Part shown: positions 42,321-52,449 of the stretch, in pieces
How the letters are laid out: each line of letters starts with the position of its first letter
Numbering within the stretch: position 1 is the first letter of the stretch
Assembly (NCBI RefSeq): GCF_014636635.1
Contig: NZ_BMEO01000003.1
Coordinates: forward strand, 186,001 to 250,000
Length of the DNA stretch: 64,000 nt
Direction of reading: 5' to 3'
From: Marinicella pacifica
GTDB taxonomy: Bacteria; Pseudomonadota; Gammaproteobacteria; Xanthomonadales; Marinicellaceae
Made by a program: the position numbers and the translations under genes
The notes under the pieces: model-generated
The model's database searches: none
What the model was told of the DNA's origin: nothing
What the model saw: only the letters and a program-made list of their open reading frames with translations

Positions 42321-43604
42321 ATGCGAACCATGAATCGACGTAAATTTTTACAATCTTCTGCTCTATTAGCCGGCTTATCCGGCGTTAAAATCAGTCGGGC
42401 GCACAACCTCATGTCTTCATCGCAACCCATCGTCATCGATTTGTTTATGCGCGGTGGTCTTGATGGGTTGAACCTGATTCCACCTTTCTCCGGTGCTGAC
42501 CGCATCGAATACGAAATTCTTAGACCGGATTTGCAGGTGCCTTTAACCGGCGCGAACCGGGTTTTGGATGTGGGTGAAGCGTTTGGTTTTCATCCGGCTG
42601 CCGTTGGTTTCAAAGATATGTACCTAAGCGGTGATCTGGCGATTATTCACGGTACAGGCTTGCCCAAACCGCAGGTGACACGGAGTCATTTTGATGCCAC
42701 CAAACTGACTGAACTGGGAACGCCCAATAATACCTTAACCCCAGATGGATGGCTCACCCGCCATCTGCAGAGTTCACCTCAGATCACCGGCGCAGAAATT
42801 ATACCGGTACTGGTTTCCAGTGGGTCGAAACCCATCAGTTTGCAGGATTATTATAATGCGCTGACAGTGAGTCAGGTGAGTGGTTACCACCCCAATTCCG
42901 GTCGTTTTGAAGACCCGCATGTGGCTGCGATTAATGCCATGTATGCCGGCACATCTGCGATGGATGAGGCGGTGCATGGCGCCATGGATACCCTGCAAAT
43001 TCTGCACCAACTGGATTTGGATAACTATCTGCCCGGTGGCGGTGCGGTTTACCCGGATAACAGTTTTGGGGATCAGTTACAGTTGATTGCACAACTTATT
43101 AAAGAAGATTTAAATATCAATGTGGCAACCGCGGAATTGGGCGGTTGGGACACCCACAATGGCCAGGGCGATGGCGGTGGTGGTTATTTTGCGGATCGGG
43201 TGGGTGATTTATCCGCTGCGGTGTCGGCACTGTGGCAAGATTTGAAAGCATCCGGCTTCGGCCAACAAGTGACCATAGTGATTCACAGTGAATTTGGTCG
43301 ACGCGCCAAACAAAACGGCGAAGGCTACAGTGGCACAGACCATGGATCTGGAAATGTGATGTTGGTGATGGGTGGTCGTGTTAACGGCGGTCAGATGTAC
43401 GGTCAGTTTGCCGGACTGGCGAATGCTCAACTGTTTGAAGGTGAAGATGTTTCACCGGAAGTGGATTACCGTCAGGTACTGGGCACCATCGTTAAAGAAG
43501 TGCTCGGCAATCCGCATTTAGACCAGGTTTTTCCGGGATACAGCGGACACCAGTCGATGAATTTTGTGGCCAGTGATTTGATTTTTAAAAGTGGATTTGA
43601 TTAA
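42321..43604 (+). CDS. DUF1501 family protein with Tat-like signal
   Basis: A 427-residue protein beginning MRTMNRRKFLQSSALLAGLS, a clear twin-arginine motif (RRKFL) for Tat export, implying folding or cofactor loading before secretion. DUF1501 belongs to the alkaline phosphatase-like/sulfatase fold; here one sees DLFMRGGLDGLNLIPPF, GWDTHNGQGD and FGRRAKQNGEGYSGTDHGSG, with the last holding candidate metal ligands. AGGAGG ends a few bases before the ATG. It operates with the DUF1800 protein; substrate unknown. Confidence 0.92.
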   Translation: MRTMNRRKFLQSSALLAGLSGVKISRAHNLMSSSQPIVIDLFMRGGLDGLNLIPPFSGADRIEYEILRPDLQVPLTGANRVLDVGEAFGFHPAAVGFKDMYLSGDLAIIHGTGLPKPQVTRSHFDATKLTELGTPNNTLTPDGWLTRHLQSSPQITGAEIIPVLVSSGSKPISLQDYYNALTVSQVSGYHPNSGRFEDPHVAAINAMYAGTSAMDEAVHGAMDTLQILHQLDLDNYLPGGGAVYPDNSFGDQLQLIAQLIKEDLNINVATAELGGWDTHNGQGDGGGGYFADRVGDLSAAVSALWQDLKASGFGQQVTIVIHSEFGRRAKQNGEGYSGTDHGSGNVMLVMGGRVNGGQMYGQFAGLANAQLFEGEDVSPEVDYRQVLGTIVKEVLGNPHLDQVFPGYSGHQSMNFVASDLIFKSGFD

Positions 43605-43609
43605 ACAGC

Positions 43610-44434
43610 TCAGCTGTGGTGTTTAAGCAGTTTTTGTAATTGTTGCGGAGAATGCCAGTCAGGACCGCAAACAAAACGGGGCACCAACCAACGGTTTGTG
43701 GTTTTGCTGACGGCTTTTGGCTCACAGGTAAAGGCGGCTTTAATGCCGGCCCGCGCGGCACGATTCGGTAAATATTCTTGTGTCAGGTAGTTGTTGGTTT
43801 GCCCCCAGGGGTAACAAAATAATTGACTGTCAGTATTTGCTAAGCGGTCGATTTCATGTTTTGCCTGAATGATTTGACGGTCAGCTTCAGTGGCTGATTC
43901 AATGATTGAAAAATGTGCCAGATCGGGCGAATATATATCCGGATGACGGTGATCCCAGGAATGATTTTCAATCGACATCAAAGGTGATTCGTTCGCCGTT
44001 TGCCACCAGCTGTCATTTAATAAGGACTGTCCGCACAGTGATTTTTTGGCAATGATTTGTCGTGCTTTGGCATCAGCAATCACAAAAGCGGTGAGGTGGG
44101 CATGGGGTTGCTGTTGAATACCGACTTCATTTTGAAAATCTTTCAGTAAGTTATACAGACTTTTTTGTGGGCCGTACTGCAAATACTCTCCATCGAGGAA
44201 ATCCTGATCCAAACCGTCATCACAACTTAAGGCCACCAAAGGCGTATCTTTTTGCGGTAATTCCTTCAAACCCAAAACCCAGTCGATTAAGGCGTGTAGA
44301 GAGATAATACAAAATCCCAGATGATGCAGCGTATAGAGATCACTTTGAAAGGCGATGCGGTCATTGGTCTGGTAACTGTTACCTGAAATGTTGCCGGCGT
44401 GATAGGTCAACACCGGCACCTGACGAATGGGCAT
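43610..44434 (-). CDS. polysaccharide deacetylase-like (NodB-fold) protein
   Basis: A 274-residue protein with a NodB-like (carbohydrate esterase 4) layout: PVLTYHAG at the start, ALSCDDGLDQDF near 90 corresponding to the metal-binding and catalytic aspartates, ENHSWDHRHPD near 160 with the two histidines, and a late CYPWGQTNN. No signal peptide or membrane segment is visible, so it may act in the cytoplasm on a sugar precursor or be anchored another way. It lies six bases from kbl on the same strand and may be its 3' neighbour in the operon. Function beyond the fold is unknown. Confidence 0.8.
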   Translation of the reverse strand: MPIRQVPVLTYHAGNISGNSYQTNDRIAFQSDLYTLHHLGFCIISLHALIDWVLGLKELPQKDTPLVALSCDDGLDQDFLDGEYLQYGPQKSLYNLLKDFQNEVGIQQQPHAHLTAFVIADAKARQIIAKKSLCGQSLLNDSWWQTANESPLMSIENHSWDHRHPDIYSPDLAHFSIIESATEADRQIIQAKHEIDRLANTDSQLFCYPWGQTNNYLTQEYLPNRAARAGIKAAFTCEPKAVSKTTNRWLVPRFVCGPDWHSPQQLQKLLKHHS

Positions 44435-44439
44435 GGGTT

Positions 44440-45609
44440 TTAATCCAGAAATTCTTTTTTAACCGTTTTAAAGGCATTCAAAGCCAAATCCAGGTCATTT
44501 TGTGAATGGGCCGCTGAAATTTGCAGGCGAATTCGAGCTTCGCCTTTAGGAACAACCGGATAACTGAAACCAATACAATAAACACCCAGTTCCAGCAAAC
44601 GGTCGGCCATATCGGACGCCAGACGGGCATCACCCAGCATAATGGGTGTGATGGGGTGATTGTCTCCGGCCACGGTAAAGCCCAGCGCAGACACCTGCTG
44701 TCTGAAATAGTCGGTGTTGGTTTTTAGTTTTTCGATTAGATCCTGAGATTCATTAATCAAATCAAGCACCTGAATACTGGCTGCCACCAAAGGTGGTGGT
44801 AAAGTGTTGGAAAATAAATACGGCCGTGAGCGTTGGCGCAACAGTTCAATCACCTCTTTTTTACCGGTGGTGAAGCCGCCGGAAGCCCCGCCCAGGGCTT
44901 TGCCTAAAGTGGACGTAAAAATATCGACTTTGTCCAGCACGCCTTCCAGTTCCGCTGACCCACGTCCGGTCCGGCCGACAAAACCGGTGGCATGAGAATC
45001 ATCCACCACCACCATGGCATGATAGCGCTTGGCCAAATCAGTGATTTGTTTCAAAGGGGCTATACGGCCATCCATTGAAAACACCCCATCGGTAACAATT
45101 AACCGGCGTTCACACTGTTGGGTTTTTTGGAGGATGTCCTCTAAAGCACTCATATCACAGTTGGCATAACGGTGACGTTGGGCCTTGCACAATCGGATGC
45201 CGTCAATAATGGAGGCGTGATTCAGTTGGTCACTGATAACGGCATCTTGATCATTCAGGATGGTCTCAAATAAACCGCCGTTGGCATCAAAACAAGATGT
45301 GTACAAGATGGTGTCTTCGGTACCGAAAAATTCACTGATTTTCGCTTCAAGTTGTTTGTGGATATCCTGGGTGCCGCAAATAAAGCGAACGGATGCCATG
45401 CCAAAACCATGACTGTCTAAAGCTTTTTTTGCGGCCTGGATAATGGCCGGATGGTTGGCAAGACCCAGGTAGTTATTGGCACAAAAGTTCAGTACTTTCT
45501 GGCCGTCGGGCAATTCAATATGTGCCGATTGCGGGCTGACGATGATGCGTTCTTTTTTATAGAGTCCATCGGCTTTAATTTGATCAATAATTTTTTGGTA
45601 TTCTTGCAT
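44440..45609 (-). CDS. kbl: glycine C-acetyltransferase (2-amino-3-ketobutyrate CoA ligase)
   Basis: A 389-residue PLP enzyme of the alpha-oxoamine synthase family. The start [11 protein letters not shown] at 45609 is chosen on family length; upstream in-frame codons to 45645 overlap tdh. PLP is held by Lys237 in [24 protein letters not shown] and [14 protein letters not shown] are typical. It splits 2-amino-3-ketobutyrate with CoA to glycine and acetyl-CoA, the second step of threonine breakdown. The gene follows tdh by a single base, the classical tdh-kbl operon in the order tdh first. Confidence 0.96.
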   Translation of the reverse strand: MQEYQKIIDQIKADGLYKKERIIVSPQSAHIELPDGQKVLNFCANNYLGLANHPAIIQAAKKALDSHGFGMASVRFICGTQDIHKQLEAKISEFFGTEDTILYTSCFDANGGLFETILNDQDAVISDQLNHASIIDGIRLCKAQRHRYANCDMSALEDILQKTQQCERRLIVTDGVFSMDGRIAPLKQITDLAKRYHAMVVVDDSHATGFVGRTGRGSAELEGVLDKVDIFTSTLGKALGGASGGFTTGKKEVIELLRQRSRPYLFSNTLPPPLVAASIQVLDLINESQDLIEKLKTNTDYFRQQVSALGFTVAGDNHPITPIMLGDARLASDMADRLLELGVYCIGFSYPVVPKGEARIRLQISAAHSQNDLDLALNAFKTVKKEFLD

Positions 45610-45610
45610 G

Positions 45611-46633
45611 TTAACTCCAGCTGCACACGACTTTACCGCATTCACCTGAGGCCATCAGATCAAAACCGTGTTGAAAGTCGTCGATTGAAATTTCGTGGGT
45701 GAGTACATGTTGTAAGGGAAAACCCGATAACAGCATTTGTGTCATTTTATACCAGGTCTCGTACATTTTCCGACCGGTCACCCCTTTGACGGACAAGCCT
45801 TTAAAAATAATGTTATCCCAGTTGATTTGGGTTTCATCGGGTAACATGCCGAGCAGGGTAACTTTGCCACCGTTATACATATTTTGCAACATGTCATTGA
45901 AGGCATGGGGGTTGCCGGACATTTCCATGCCCAAGTCAAAACCCGTGATGCGGGCATCACGCATGACATCTTTTAAGTTTTCACGGGTTACATTGACGGT
46001 TCGGGTGGCGCCCATTTTTTTGGCGAGATTTAAACGGTAGTCATTAACATCGGTGACAATCACATTGCGAGCGCCCACATGGTTACAAATGCCCGTGGCA
46101 ATAATGCCAATCGGACCACAGCCGGTAATCAGCACATCCTCGCCGACCATATCGTATTCCAAAGCACAGTGTGCGGCATTACCAAAAGGATCAAAAAAAG
46201 CGGCTAAATTGGAGGGAATGGCGTCTGGAACAGGCCATAAATTTTGCACCGGCATGGCCACATATTCTGCAAAAGCACCATCACGATTGACACCAATGCC
46301 CTGGGTGTTTGGACATAAGTGCTGGGTACCGGCACGACAATTGCGGCATACGCCACAGACAATGTGGCCTTCAGCACTGACCCGTTGTCCGATTTCATAG
46401 CCGTTGACTTCTACCCCCATTTCGACAATGTGGCCCACGAATTCATGACCAATGACCAGAGGTGTTTTGATGTTCTTGGCAGACCATTTGTCCCAATTGT
46501 ATATATGTAAATCTGTGCCACATATGGCGGTTTTTTCAACTTTGATGAGAACATCATTGTGGCCGATGTCAGGTTGAGGAACGTCATCCATCCAAATGCC
46601 TTTTTCGGGGGATTTTTTGACCAATGCTTTCAT
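45611..46633 (-). CDS. tdh: L-threonine 3-dehydrogenase
   Basis: A zinc-dependent medium-chain dehydrogenase of about 340 residues, matching E. coli Tdh (341). The catalytic zinc ligand is the Cys in [15 protein letters not shown] (~38), with GHEFVGH following; four cysteines for structural zinc are in [15 protein letters not shown] (~93-107). NAD binding uses GCGPIGIIA. It oxidises threonine to 2-amino-3-ketobutyrate, which Kbl then cleaves. The ATG at 46633 ([12 protein letters not shown]) is preferred over one three codons upstream. Confidence 0.97.
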   Translation of the reverse strand: MKALVKKSPEKGIWMDDVPQPDIGHNDVLIKVEKTAICGTDLHIYNWDKWSAKNIKTPLVIGHEFVGHIVEMGVEVNGYEIGQRVSAEGHIVCGVCRNCRAGTQHLCPNTQGIGVNRDGAFAEYVAMPVQNLWPVPDAIPSNLAAFFDPFGNAAHCALEYDMVGEDVLITGCGPIGIIATGICNHVGARNVIVTDVNDYRLNLAKKMGATRTVNVTRENLKDVMRDARITGFDLGMEMSGNPHAFNDMLQNMYNGGKVTLLGMLPDETQINWDNIIFKGLSVKGVTGRKMYETWYKMTQMLLSGFPLQHVLTHEISIDDFQHGFDLMASGECGKVVCSWS

Positions 46634-46775
46634 GTATATCACCGTGCGTGAAGTATAAGTGGGTTGTTTGATGCCAATTTTTCAGGCGACCCCATTATAA
46701 ACCATAACGGACTGATTGACAGCGTTGTTACAAAGCAATCAGACCGGGACCGTTTAACGTACAATCGATTGGAGA

Positions 46776-48482
46776 TTAGTCTGTGTCGATTTTCGCTATT
46801 TCCTCCTGGCGCAAGTCTTTGCGCAGAATCTTGCCCACATTGGTTTTAGGCAGTTCGTCTCGGAATTCAACCATTTTTGGGATTTTGTAGCCGGTGAGGT
46901 TTTTGCGGCAGTGCTCAATCACATCATCGACAGTCAAGTCTTTGTTGTTACTGACCACAAACAATTTGATTTTTTCGCCTGAGCGTTCATCGGGAACACC
47001 AATGGCTGCGGCTTCAACAATATTCGGGTGTAAGGTGGCTGCATCTTCAATTTCATTGGGGTAAACATTAAAACCCGAGACCAGTATCATGTCCTTTTTG
47101 CGATCCACAATCTTAAAGTAACCATCTTCTGTCATGATGGCGATATCTCCGGTTTTCAGCCAGCCATCGATAAAAGTGGCGGCGGTTTCTTTGGGCCGGT
47201 TCAGATAACCCTGACTGACCTGGGGTCCTTTGATGCACAGTTCCCCGGGTTCGCCCACCGGTAAAGGTTGGTTATTGTCATCGCGGATCTGACATAAAGT
47301 AGAAGGAATCGGTAAGCCGATGGTGCCATTGTAATCTTCAAGCGGAATTGGATTGATACAGGCCGCCGGAGAGGTTTCTGTCAGACCGTAAGCTTCTGCC
47401 AGCGTAACGCCGGTGACCTTTTTCCAGGCTTCTGCAGTGCTTTTTTGTACCGCCATACCACCGCCTAAAGCAAACTTAAATTGACTAAAATCCAAATCGC
47501 TGAAGCCGGGTGTGTTTAATAATCCGTTAAACAGGGTGTTCACGCCGGTCATCACGGTAAACTTGTGTTGGCCGAGCTCTTTGACAAATCCGGTCATATC
47601 TCGGGGGTTGGTGATCAAAATATTTTTAGCCCCGTAATAGGAAAAGGTCAGCATGTTCGCCGTGAGGGCAAAAATATGATACAAAGGCAAAGCAGTGATG
47701 GCCACTTCCTGATTTTTATCATCCAGTTCACTGCCAATCCACAATTTGACTTGCATCACATTGGATACCATGTTGCGATTGGTCAAAATGGCGCCTTTGG
47801 AGACACCGGTGGTGCCGCCGGTATATTGCAAAAAAGCCAGGTCGTCCAAATTGCGTTTGACTTTGTTATACGTTAACTTTTCACCTTCTTTAAGTACTTC
47901 TTTAAATTTTTGGGCATTGGGCAGACTAAAAGCCGGCACCATTTTTTTGATGTGCTTAATCACAAAATCCATGATAAAGCCTTTTAAACCGCCCACCATT
48001 TCACCAATGGTGGTGGTGATGACTTGTTGGACATCGGTTTCGTTGAGCACTTCTTGTAGCGAAGCGGCGGTGTTTTCAATGATTAAAATACCTTTGGCTT
48101 CAGAGTCATTCAGCTGATGTTTCAGCTCACGGGGCGTGTAAAGCGGATTGATGTTGGTGGCAATCATACCGGCCCGCAGTATGCCCAAAACCGCAATCGG
48201 ATATTGCAATACGTTGGGCATCATGATGGCGATGACATCACCTGAATTGAAATGTTGTTGTAAATAGGCGGCAAACTGCTGTGAATAATCATTCAGTTCA
48301 GCATAAGTGATACCCTTGCCAAAATTTACAAAAGAGGTTTGCTGTGCATATTTTTCACAGGCTGAAACCATCATATCAGCCACATTTTGATAAGGTAATT
48401 CACCGATTTCGGCCGGAATGCCGGGTTTGTAATGATCTAACCAAGGTTTATCTATTTTCATACTGTCCCAATTATTTGTCAT
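46776..48482 (-). CDS. fadD: long-chain acyl-CoA synthetase FadD
   Basis: A 568-residue adenylate-forming enzyme, close to E. coli FadD (561). The P-loop-like YTGGTTGVSKGA is near residue 215, AYGLTETSPA near 360 and the FACS motif DGWLKTGDIAIMTEDGYFKIVDRKKDMI near 440-470. It activates long-chain fatty acids to acyl-CoA at the inner membrane for beta-oxidation or lipids. No FadR-type operator could be recognised upstream. It is divergent from the SLC13 transporter gene across 157 bases. Confidence 0.95.
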   Translation of the reverse strand: MTNNWDSMKIDKPWLDHYKPGIPAEIGELPYQNVADMMVSACEKYAQQTSFVNFGKGITYAELNDYSQQFAAYLQQHFNSGDVIAIMMPNVLQYPIAVLGILRAGMIATNINPLYTPRELKHQLNDSEAKGILIIENTAASLQEVLNETDVQQVITTTIGEMVGGLKGFIMDFVIKHIKKMVPAFSLPNAQKFKEVLKEGEKLTYNKVKRNLDDLAFLQYTGGTTGVSKGAILTNRNMVSNVMQVKLWIGSELDDKNQEVAITALPLYHIFALTANMLTFSYYGAKNILITNPRDMTGFVKELGQHKFTVMTGVNTLFNGLLNTPGFSDLDFSQFKFALGGGMAVQKSTAEAWKKVTGVTLAEAYGLTETSPAACINPIPLEDYNGTIGLPIPSTLCQIRDDNNQPLPVGEPGELCIKGPQVSQGYLNRPKETAATFIDGWLKTGDIAIMTEDGYFKIVDRKKDMILVSGFNVYPNEIEDAATLHPNIVEAAAIGVPDERSGEKIKLFVVSNNKDLTVDDVIEHCRKNLTGYKIPKMVEFRDELPKTNVGKILRKDLRQEEIAKIDTD

Positions 48483-48639
48483 ATCATTTCTGCGAATGAT
48501 TTATCGATTAAAAGTCAGGTATCACCAATCAATCAGTGATCTCAAGCCCTACAGAAGTTTCTATTCAATAGTAAATGTTTTTATGACAATTTTCTACTTA
48601 TTTGATAGACTTTAGACTGACCAATCAGACACAGCACCT

Positions 48640-50484
48640 ATGCCGACAGACTTGTTGATTCATGCCCCGCAGCCGCACACCATAGGTGTTTTGGTTCTTA
48701 CCGTCGTGGCACTGGTATTATTCACCCGTGAAAACATCAGCTTAGAAACCTCCAGTTTCTTTGTTTTGTGTATGTTGGTGATTGGCTTCCAGATTTTTCC
48801 ATACGTCAAAAGTAACGGTGAAGTTTTTCCTGTAAGCTCTTTTTTTCTGGGATTTGGGAATGAAGCGCTGGTGGCTGTTTGTGCCCTGATGATTGCTGGT
48901 CAGGCTTTGGTTCGCACCGGTGCCACCGAGCCGGTGGGTCGTTTTTTAGCCAAAATGTGGGGTTACAGTCCGTCTTTGTCATTATTGATGACATTAATTG
49001 TCGGTGCGGTGCTCAGTGCCTTTATTAATAACACGCCGATTGTGGTGCTGTTATTGCCGGTTCTCATCAATGTCTCTTTAAAAACCGGTCAATCGCCTTC
49101 TGGAACGCTGATGCCAATGGGTTTAGCCACCCTTCTGGGGGGCATGTCCACCACCATAGGCACCTCCACCAACTTACTGGTGGTGCAGGTGGCCGAAGAC
49201 CTGGGTGTGCCTAAATTTGATATGTTTGATTTTGCCTTGCCGGTAATCATCGCCAGTGCGCTGGCCATTCTTTATTTGTGGCTGGTGGCGCCCTTGATTA
49301 TTCCTGAACGCCTGCCACCCTTACGCGACACCTCGCCACGGGTGTTTACCGCTGAATTAAAAATTAACGAAGGCAGTTATGCCGATGGTAAAACCCTGGC
49401 AAAAATCCGTGATAAGTTGGACGGTAAAATTTCAATTTCACGGATTGTACGCGGTGACAATCTATCAATTGCCACCCTGCCGGATGTGGTGATTCACGCC
49501 GGTGACCGGTTACTGGTCACCGATACTCCGGATAATTTGCGTGAATATGAAATTGAGCTCGGCGCTTCTTTATACACCGGCCGAAAGCAAGTGGGTGAAA
49601 GTAATCCTTTGTCCGCCGGTGATCAGTCAATTGCAGAGCTGGTGATCACATCCGGTTCTTTATTAGATCGTGTACGTGTGGGTGATGCCCGCTTAGAAAG
49701 TAAATTTGGTTTGACCTTGCTGGCCATTCATTCACAGGGTAAGGAAACATCGGCATTATCCAAAGGTGTGAATGACCGGGTGATTCATCAGGGTGATGTG
49801 TTGTTGGTGCAGGGTAGTAACGAAGCGATTAAAGCGGTGAAAAAATCCGGGTCTTTGCTGTTGCTCGATGGCGGAGAAGAATTGCCCCACACCGAAAAAG
49901 CGCCTTTGGCGCTGGCGGTGATGGCCACAGTGGTGGCGTTGGCAGCTTTTAACATCACTTCTATTGCGGTGAGTGCCACCGTGGGCTGTTTTGTGTTGAT
50001 TGCCACCGGTTGTTTGCGCTGGCATGATGCCACCCGTGCTTTAAGCGTGCAAGTGATCCTCATTATTGTGGCGTCTTTGGCACTGGGTTCGGCTTTGATG
50101 ACCACCGGTGGGGCGGATTTTCTGGCCAATGTTTTTGTGGTCACCACCCATGCGCTGGCACCGGGCATGGTGTTAGGGATATTAATGCTGGTGATGGCGG
50201 TATTGACCAATGTGGTGTCAAACAACGCCACCGCAGTCATCGGAACGCCGATTGCGGTGAGTATTGCGCAACGCATGGGTATGCCGGTGGAGCCTTTTGT
50301 GCTGGCGGTGTTGTTTGGTGCCAATTTAAGTTACGTGACCCCGATGGCCTACAAAACTAATTTGTTGGTGATGAATGCCGGGGGGTATAAATTCAATGAT
50401 TTTGTGCGCGTGGGTCTGCCACTGGCCATCATCATGTGGTTGTCGTTGACTGGATTGTTGACGTGGATTTATCAGCTTTATTAA
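48640..50484 (+). CDS. SLC13-type permease with two RCK_C (TrkA_C) domains
   Basis: A 614-residue transporter: N-terminal helices (about 1-205, with FINNTPIVVLLLPVL and the STTIGTSTNLLV motif), two central TrkA_C domains (about 230-300 and 330-405, phrase VIHAGDRLLVTDTPDNL and VIHQGDVLLVQGSNEAI) and a second membrane half that repeats the motif (NVVSNNATAVIGTPIAVSI). This layout matches the SLC13/DASS group of sodium-coupled anion carriers such as sulfate or dicarboxylate; RCK_C domains may sense a ligand. It leads the run to the GCS2-CBS gene with 10 bases between. The substrate is not established. Confidence 0.92.
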   Translation: MPTDLLIHAPQPHTIGVLVLTVVALVLFTRENISLETSSFFVLCMLVIGFQIFPYVKSNGEVFPVSSFFLGFGNEALVAVCALMIAGQALVRTGATEPVGRFLAKMWGYSPSLSLLMTLIVGAVLSAFINNTPIVVLLLPVLINVSLKTGQSPSGTLMPMGLATLLGGMSTTIGTSTNLLVVQVAEDLGVPKFDMFDFALPVIIASALAILYLWLVAPLIIPERLPPLRDTSPRVFTAELKINEGSYADGKTLAKIRDKLDGKISISRIVRGDNLSIATLPDVVIHAGDRLLVTDTPDNLREYEIELGASLYTGRKQVGESNPLSAGDQSIAELVITSGSLLDRVRVGDARLESKFGLTLLAIHSQGKETSALSKGVNDRVIHQGDVLLVQGSNEAIKAVKKSGSLLLLDGGEELPHTEKAPLALAVMATVVALAAFNITSIAVSATVGCFVLIATGCLRWHDATRALSVQVILIIVASLALGSALMTTGGADFLANVFVVTTHALAPGMVLGILMLVMAVLTNVVSNNATAVIGTPIAVSIAQRMGMPVEPFVLAVLFGANLSYVTPMAYKTNLLVMNAGGYKFNDFVRVGLPLAIIMWLSLTGLLTWIYQLY

Positions 50485-50494
50485 AGGTTAATGT

Positions 50495-52444
50495 ATGGGT
50501 GAACAAAACATAACACGCGGTGACAGCCACGAGGCAAAACGTCTGTTTACACGGGCGGTTTTGAATGATTTACGGGCTTTGGAACTGATGATTGACGAGG
50601 GTCTTATCGAGTCCGGTGCTCGCCGCATTGGTGCCGAGCAGGAAATGTTTATCACTGATCAGAACTACAGCCCCAAACTGGCGGCTTTAAAAATATTGGA
50701 TGAGATTAATGATAAGCGTTTTACCAATGAAATTGCTTTGTTTAATTTAGAAGCCAACCTGACCCCGCGCCGATTTGTCGGTTCTTGTCTGCGTGATATG
50801 GAAGCAGAAACGCAGGAAGTCGTGGCGTTGGCAAAAAAAGTGGCTGCCGGGCACGATGCACATATTATTTTAGCCGGTATTCTACCGACCCTTCGGCAAC
50901 TGGATTTAACCCTGGACAGCATCACGCCGATGGATCGCTATTATGAATTGAACGACCGTTTAAAAGAAATACGCGGTGACGATTTTCGGATGGATATTCG
51001 AGGCATTGATGAGCTGGCAGTGACCCATGATAATTTTATGCTGGAAGCGATGAACACCAGTTTTCAGATTCATTTTCAGGTCAGTGGGCATGAATTTGTT
51101 GACATGTATAATTTATCGCAGGCAGTTACCGGTCCCTTAATGGCGGTGGCTGCCAATTCGGGGCTTATCCACCATTACCGGTTATGGCATGAATCCAGAA
51201 TTGCGGTGTTCCAAAATTCCATTGATACCCGTTCCACGGCCCACCAAAAACGTGGGACCCAGCCACGGGTTCATTTTGGAAACGAGTGGATTGAAAGCAT
51301 TGTCGATGTGTTTCGCGATGATATTTCACGTTTTCCGGTGGTGTTGACCACCGATTTCGAAAAGGACCCGGTGGCCATGGTCAAAGCCGGCACCATGCCA
51401 AAATTGAAAGCACTGATGTTGCATAATGGCAGTGTTTATCGCTGGAACCGACCCTGTTATGGGGTCAAAGACAACATTCCGCATCTGCGGATTGAGAACC
51501 GGGTGTTGCCTTCAGGGCCAACCACACTGGATGAAATCGCCAATGCGGCTTTTTATTTCGGCATGATGTCAGGTTTAATGAAAGAAGCGACCCAAATCCC
51601 GCAAAAGATGCGTTTTTCCGATGCCAAAAATAATTTTTTACAGGCTTGTCGAAGTGGACTGGAATGTCACTTTAACTGGTTTGAAGGTGAAACATTACCG
51701 GCCACGGAATTAATTTTAAAACAGCTGTTGCCAATAGCCGAAAAAGGCCTGACCAGTTCGGGTATTGATGCAGCGGATATCGATCGCTACTTGTCGGTTA
51801 TTGAACAGCGGGCACACAGCAAACAAACCGGCGCTAAGTGGGCCATTAAATCCATCACTGAAATGGACAAAGAGGTCCACCCTGATGAAAAAGTACGGGC
51901 CATTGTGGCGGCCATGAACCGCCATGAAAGCAGCCAGAAACCGGTGCATGAATGGCCGTTGGCCGCCCTTGAAAAAGATGTGGACTGGCGTGCATCCTAT
52001 CATCGCCTGGGCCAATTTATGACCACTAAACTCATTACGGTGCGGCCCGATGATTCCATGGATCTGGCGGCCAGCATTATGGACTGGAAACGGGTGCGAC
52101 ATGTGCCGGTTGAAAACGATAAAGGTGAATTGATTGGCCTCATTTCACACCGTTCAATCATCAAAAAAATTGTTGCCGGTGAGCGGGAGGAAAGTGTGGC
52201 AATTCGGGACATAATGAACCCGGAGCCGATTTTTGCCCATCCGCAAACCAGCACCGTTGAGGCATTGCGAACCATGCGTGAAGAGCGCATCAGTTGTTTG
52301 CCTATCGTGGATGAACACAACATTTTGGTCGGTGTGGTCACCGAATACGATTTTATCAAACTGGCAACCAAAATTCTGGAAAATGATTTACAGGATTTTC
52401 AGGACAACAGCCATCAGTACAAAAACAATAAATCAGGAGCGTAA
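50495..52444 (+). CDS. GCS2-like (glutamate-cysteine ligase type 2) domain fused to paired CBS domains
   Basis: A 649-residue two-part protein. The first ~490 residues carry a GCS2-type ligase fold: RIGAEQEMFI (~44-53), a central NTSFQIHFQVSG and late LRIENRVLPSGP. The rest is a CBS pair (about 515-630: RPDDSMDLAASIMDWKRVRHVPV and HPQTSTVEALRTMREERISCLPIVDEHN). The GCS2 fold makes amide bonds between glutamate and an amine; the fusion with CBS suggests adenine-nucleotide regulation. Its product is unknown and a glutathione role should not be assumed. It sits between an RCK-bearing transporter and an SPFH protein, 5-10 bases from each. Confidence 0.88.
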   Translation: MGEQNITRGDSHEAKRLFTRAVLNDLRALELMIDEGLIESGARRIGAEQEMFITDQNYSPKLAALKILDEINDKRFTNEIALFNLEANLTPRRFVGSCLRDMEAETQEVVALAKKVAAGHDAHIILAGILPTLRQLDLTLDSITPMDRYYELNDRLKEIRGDDFRMDIRGIDELAVTHDNFMLEAMNTSFQIHFQVSGHEFVDMYNLSQAVTGPLMAVAANSGLIHHYRLWHESRIAVFQNSIDTRSTAHQKRGTQPRVHFGNEWIESIVDVFRDDISRFPVVLTTDFEKDPVAMVKAGTMPKLKALMLHNGSVYRWNRPCYGVKDNIPHLRIENRVLPSGPTTLDEIANAAFYFGMMSGLMKEATQIPQKMRFSDAKNNFLQACRSGLECHFNWFEGETLPATELILKQLLPIAEKGLTSSGIDAADIDRYLSVIEQRAHSKQTGAKWAIKSITEMDKEVHPDEKVRAIVAAMNRHESSQKPVHEWPLAALEKDVDWRASYHRLGQFMTTKLITVRPDDSMDLAASIMDWKRVRHVPVENDKGELIGLISHRSIIKKIVAGEREESVAIRDIMNPEPIFAHPQTSTVEALRTMREERISCLPIVDEHNILVGVVTEYDFIKLATKILENDLQDFQDNSHQYKNNKSGA

Positions 52445-52449
52445 AAATT

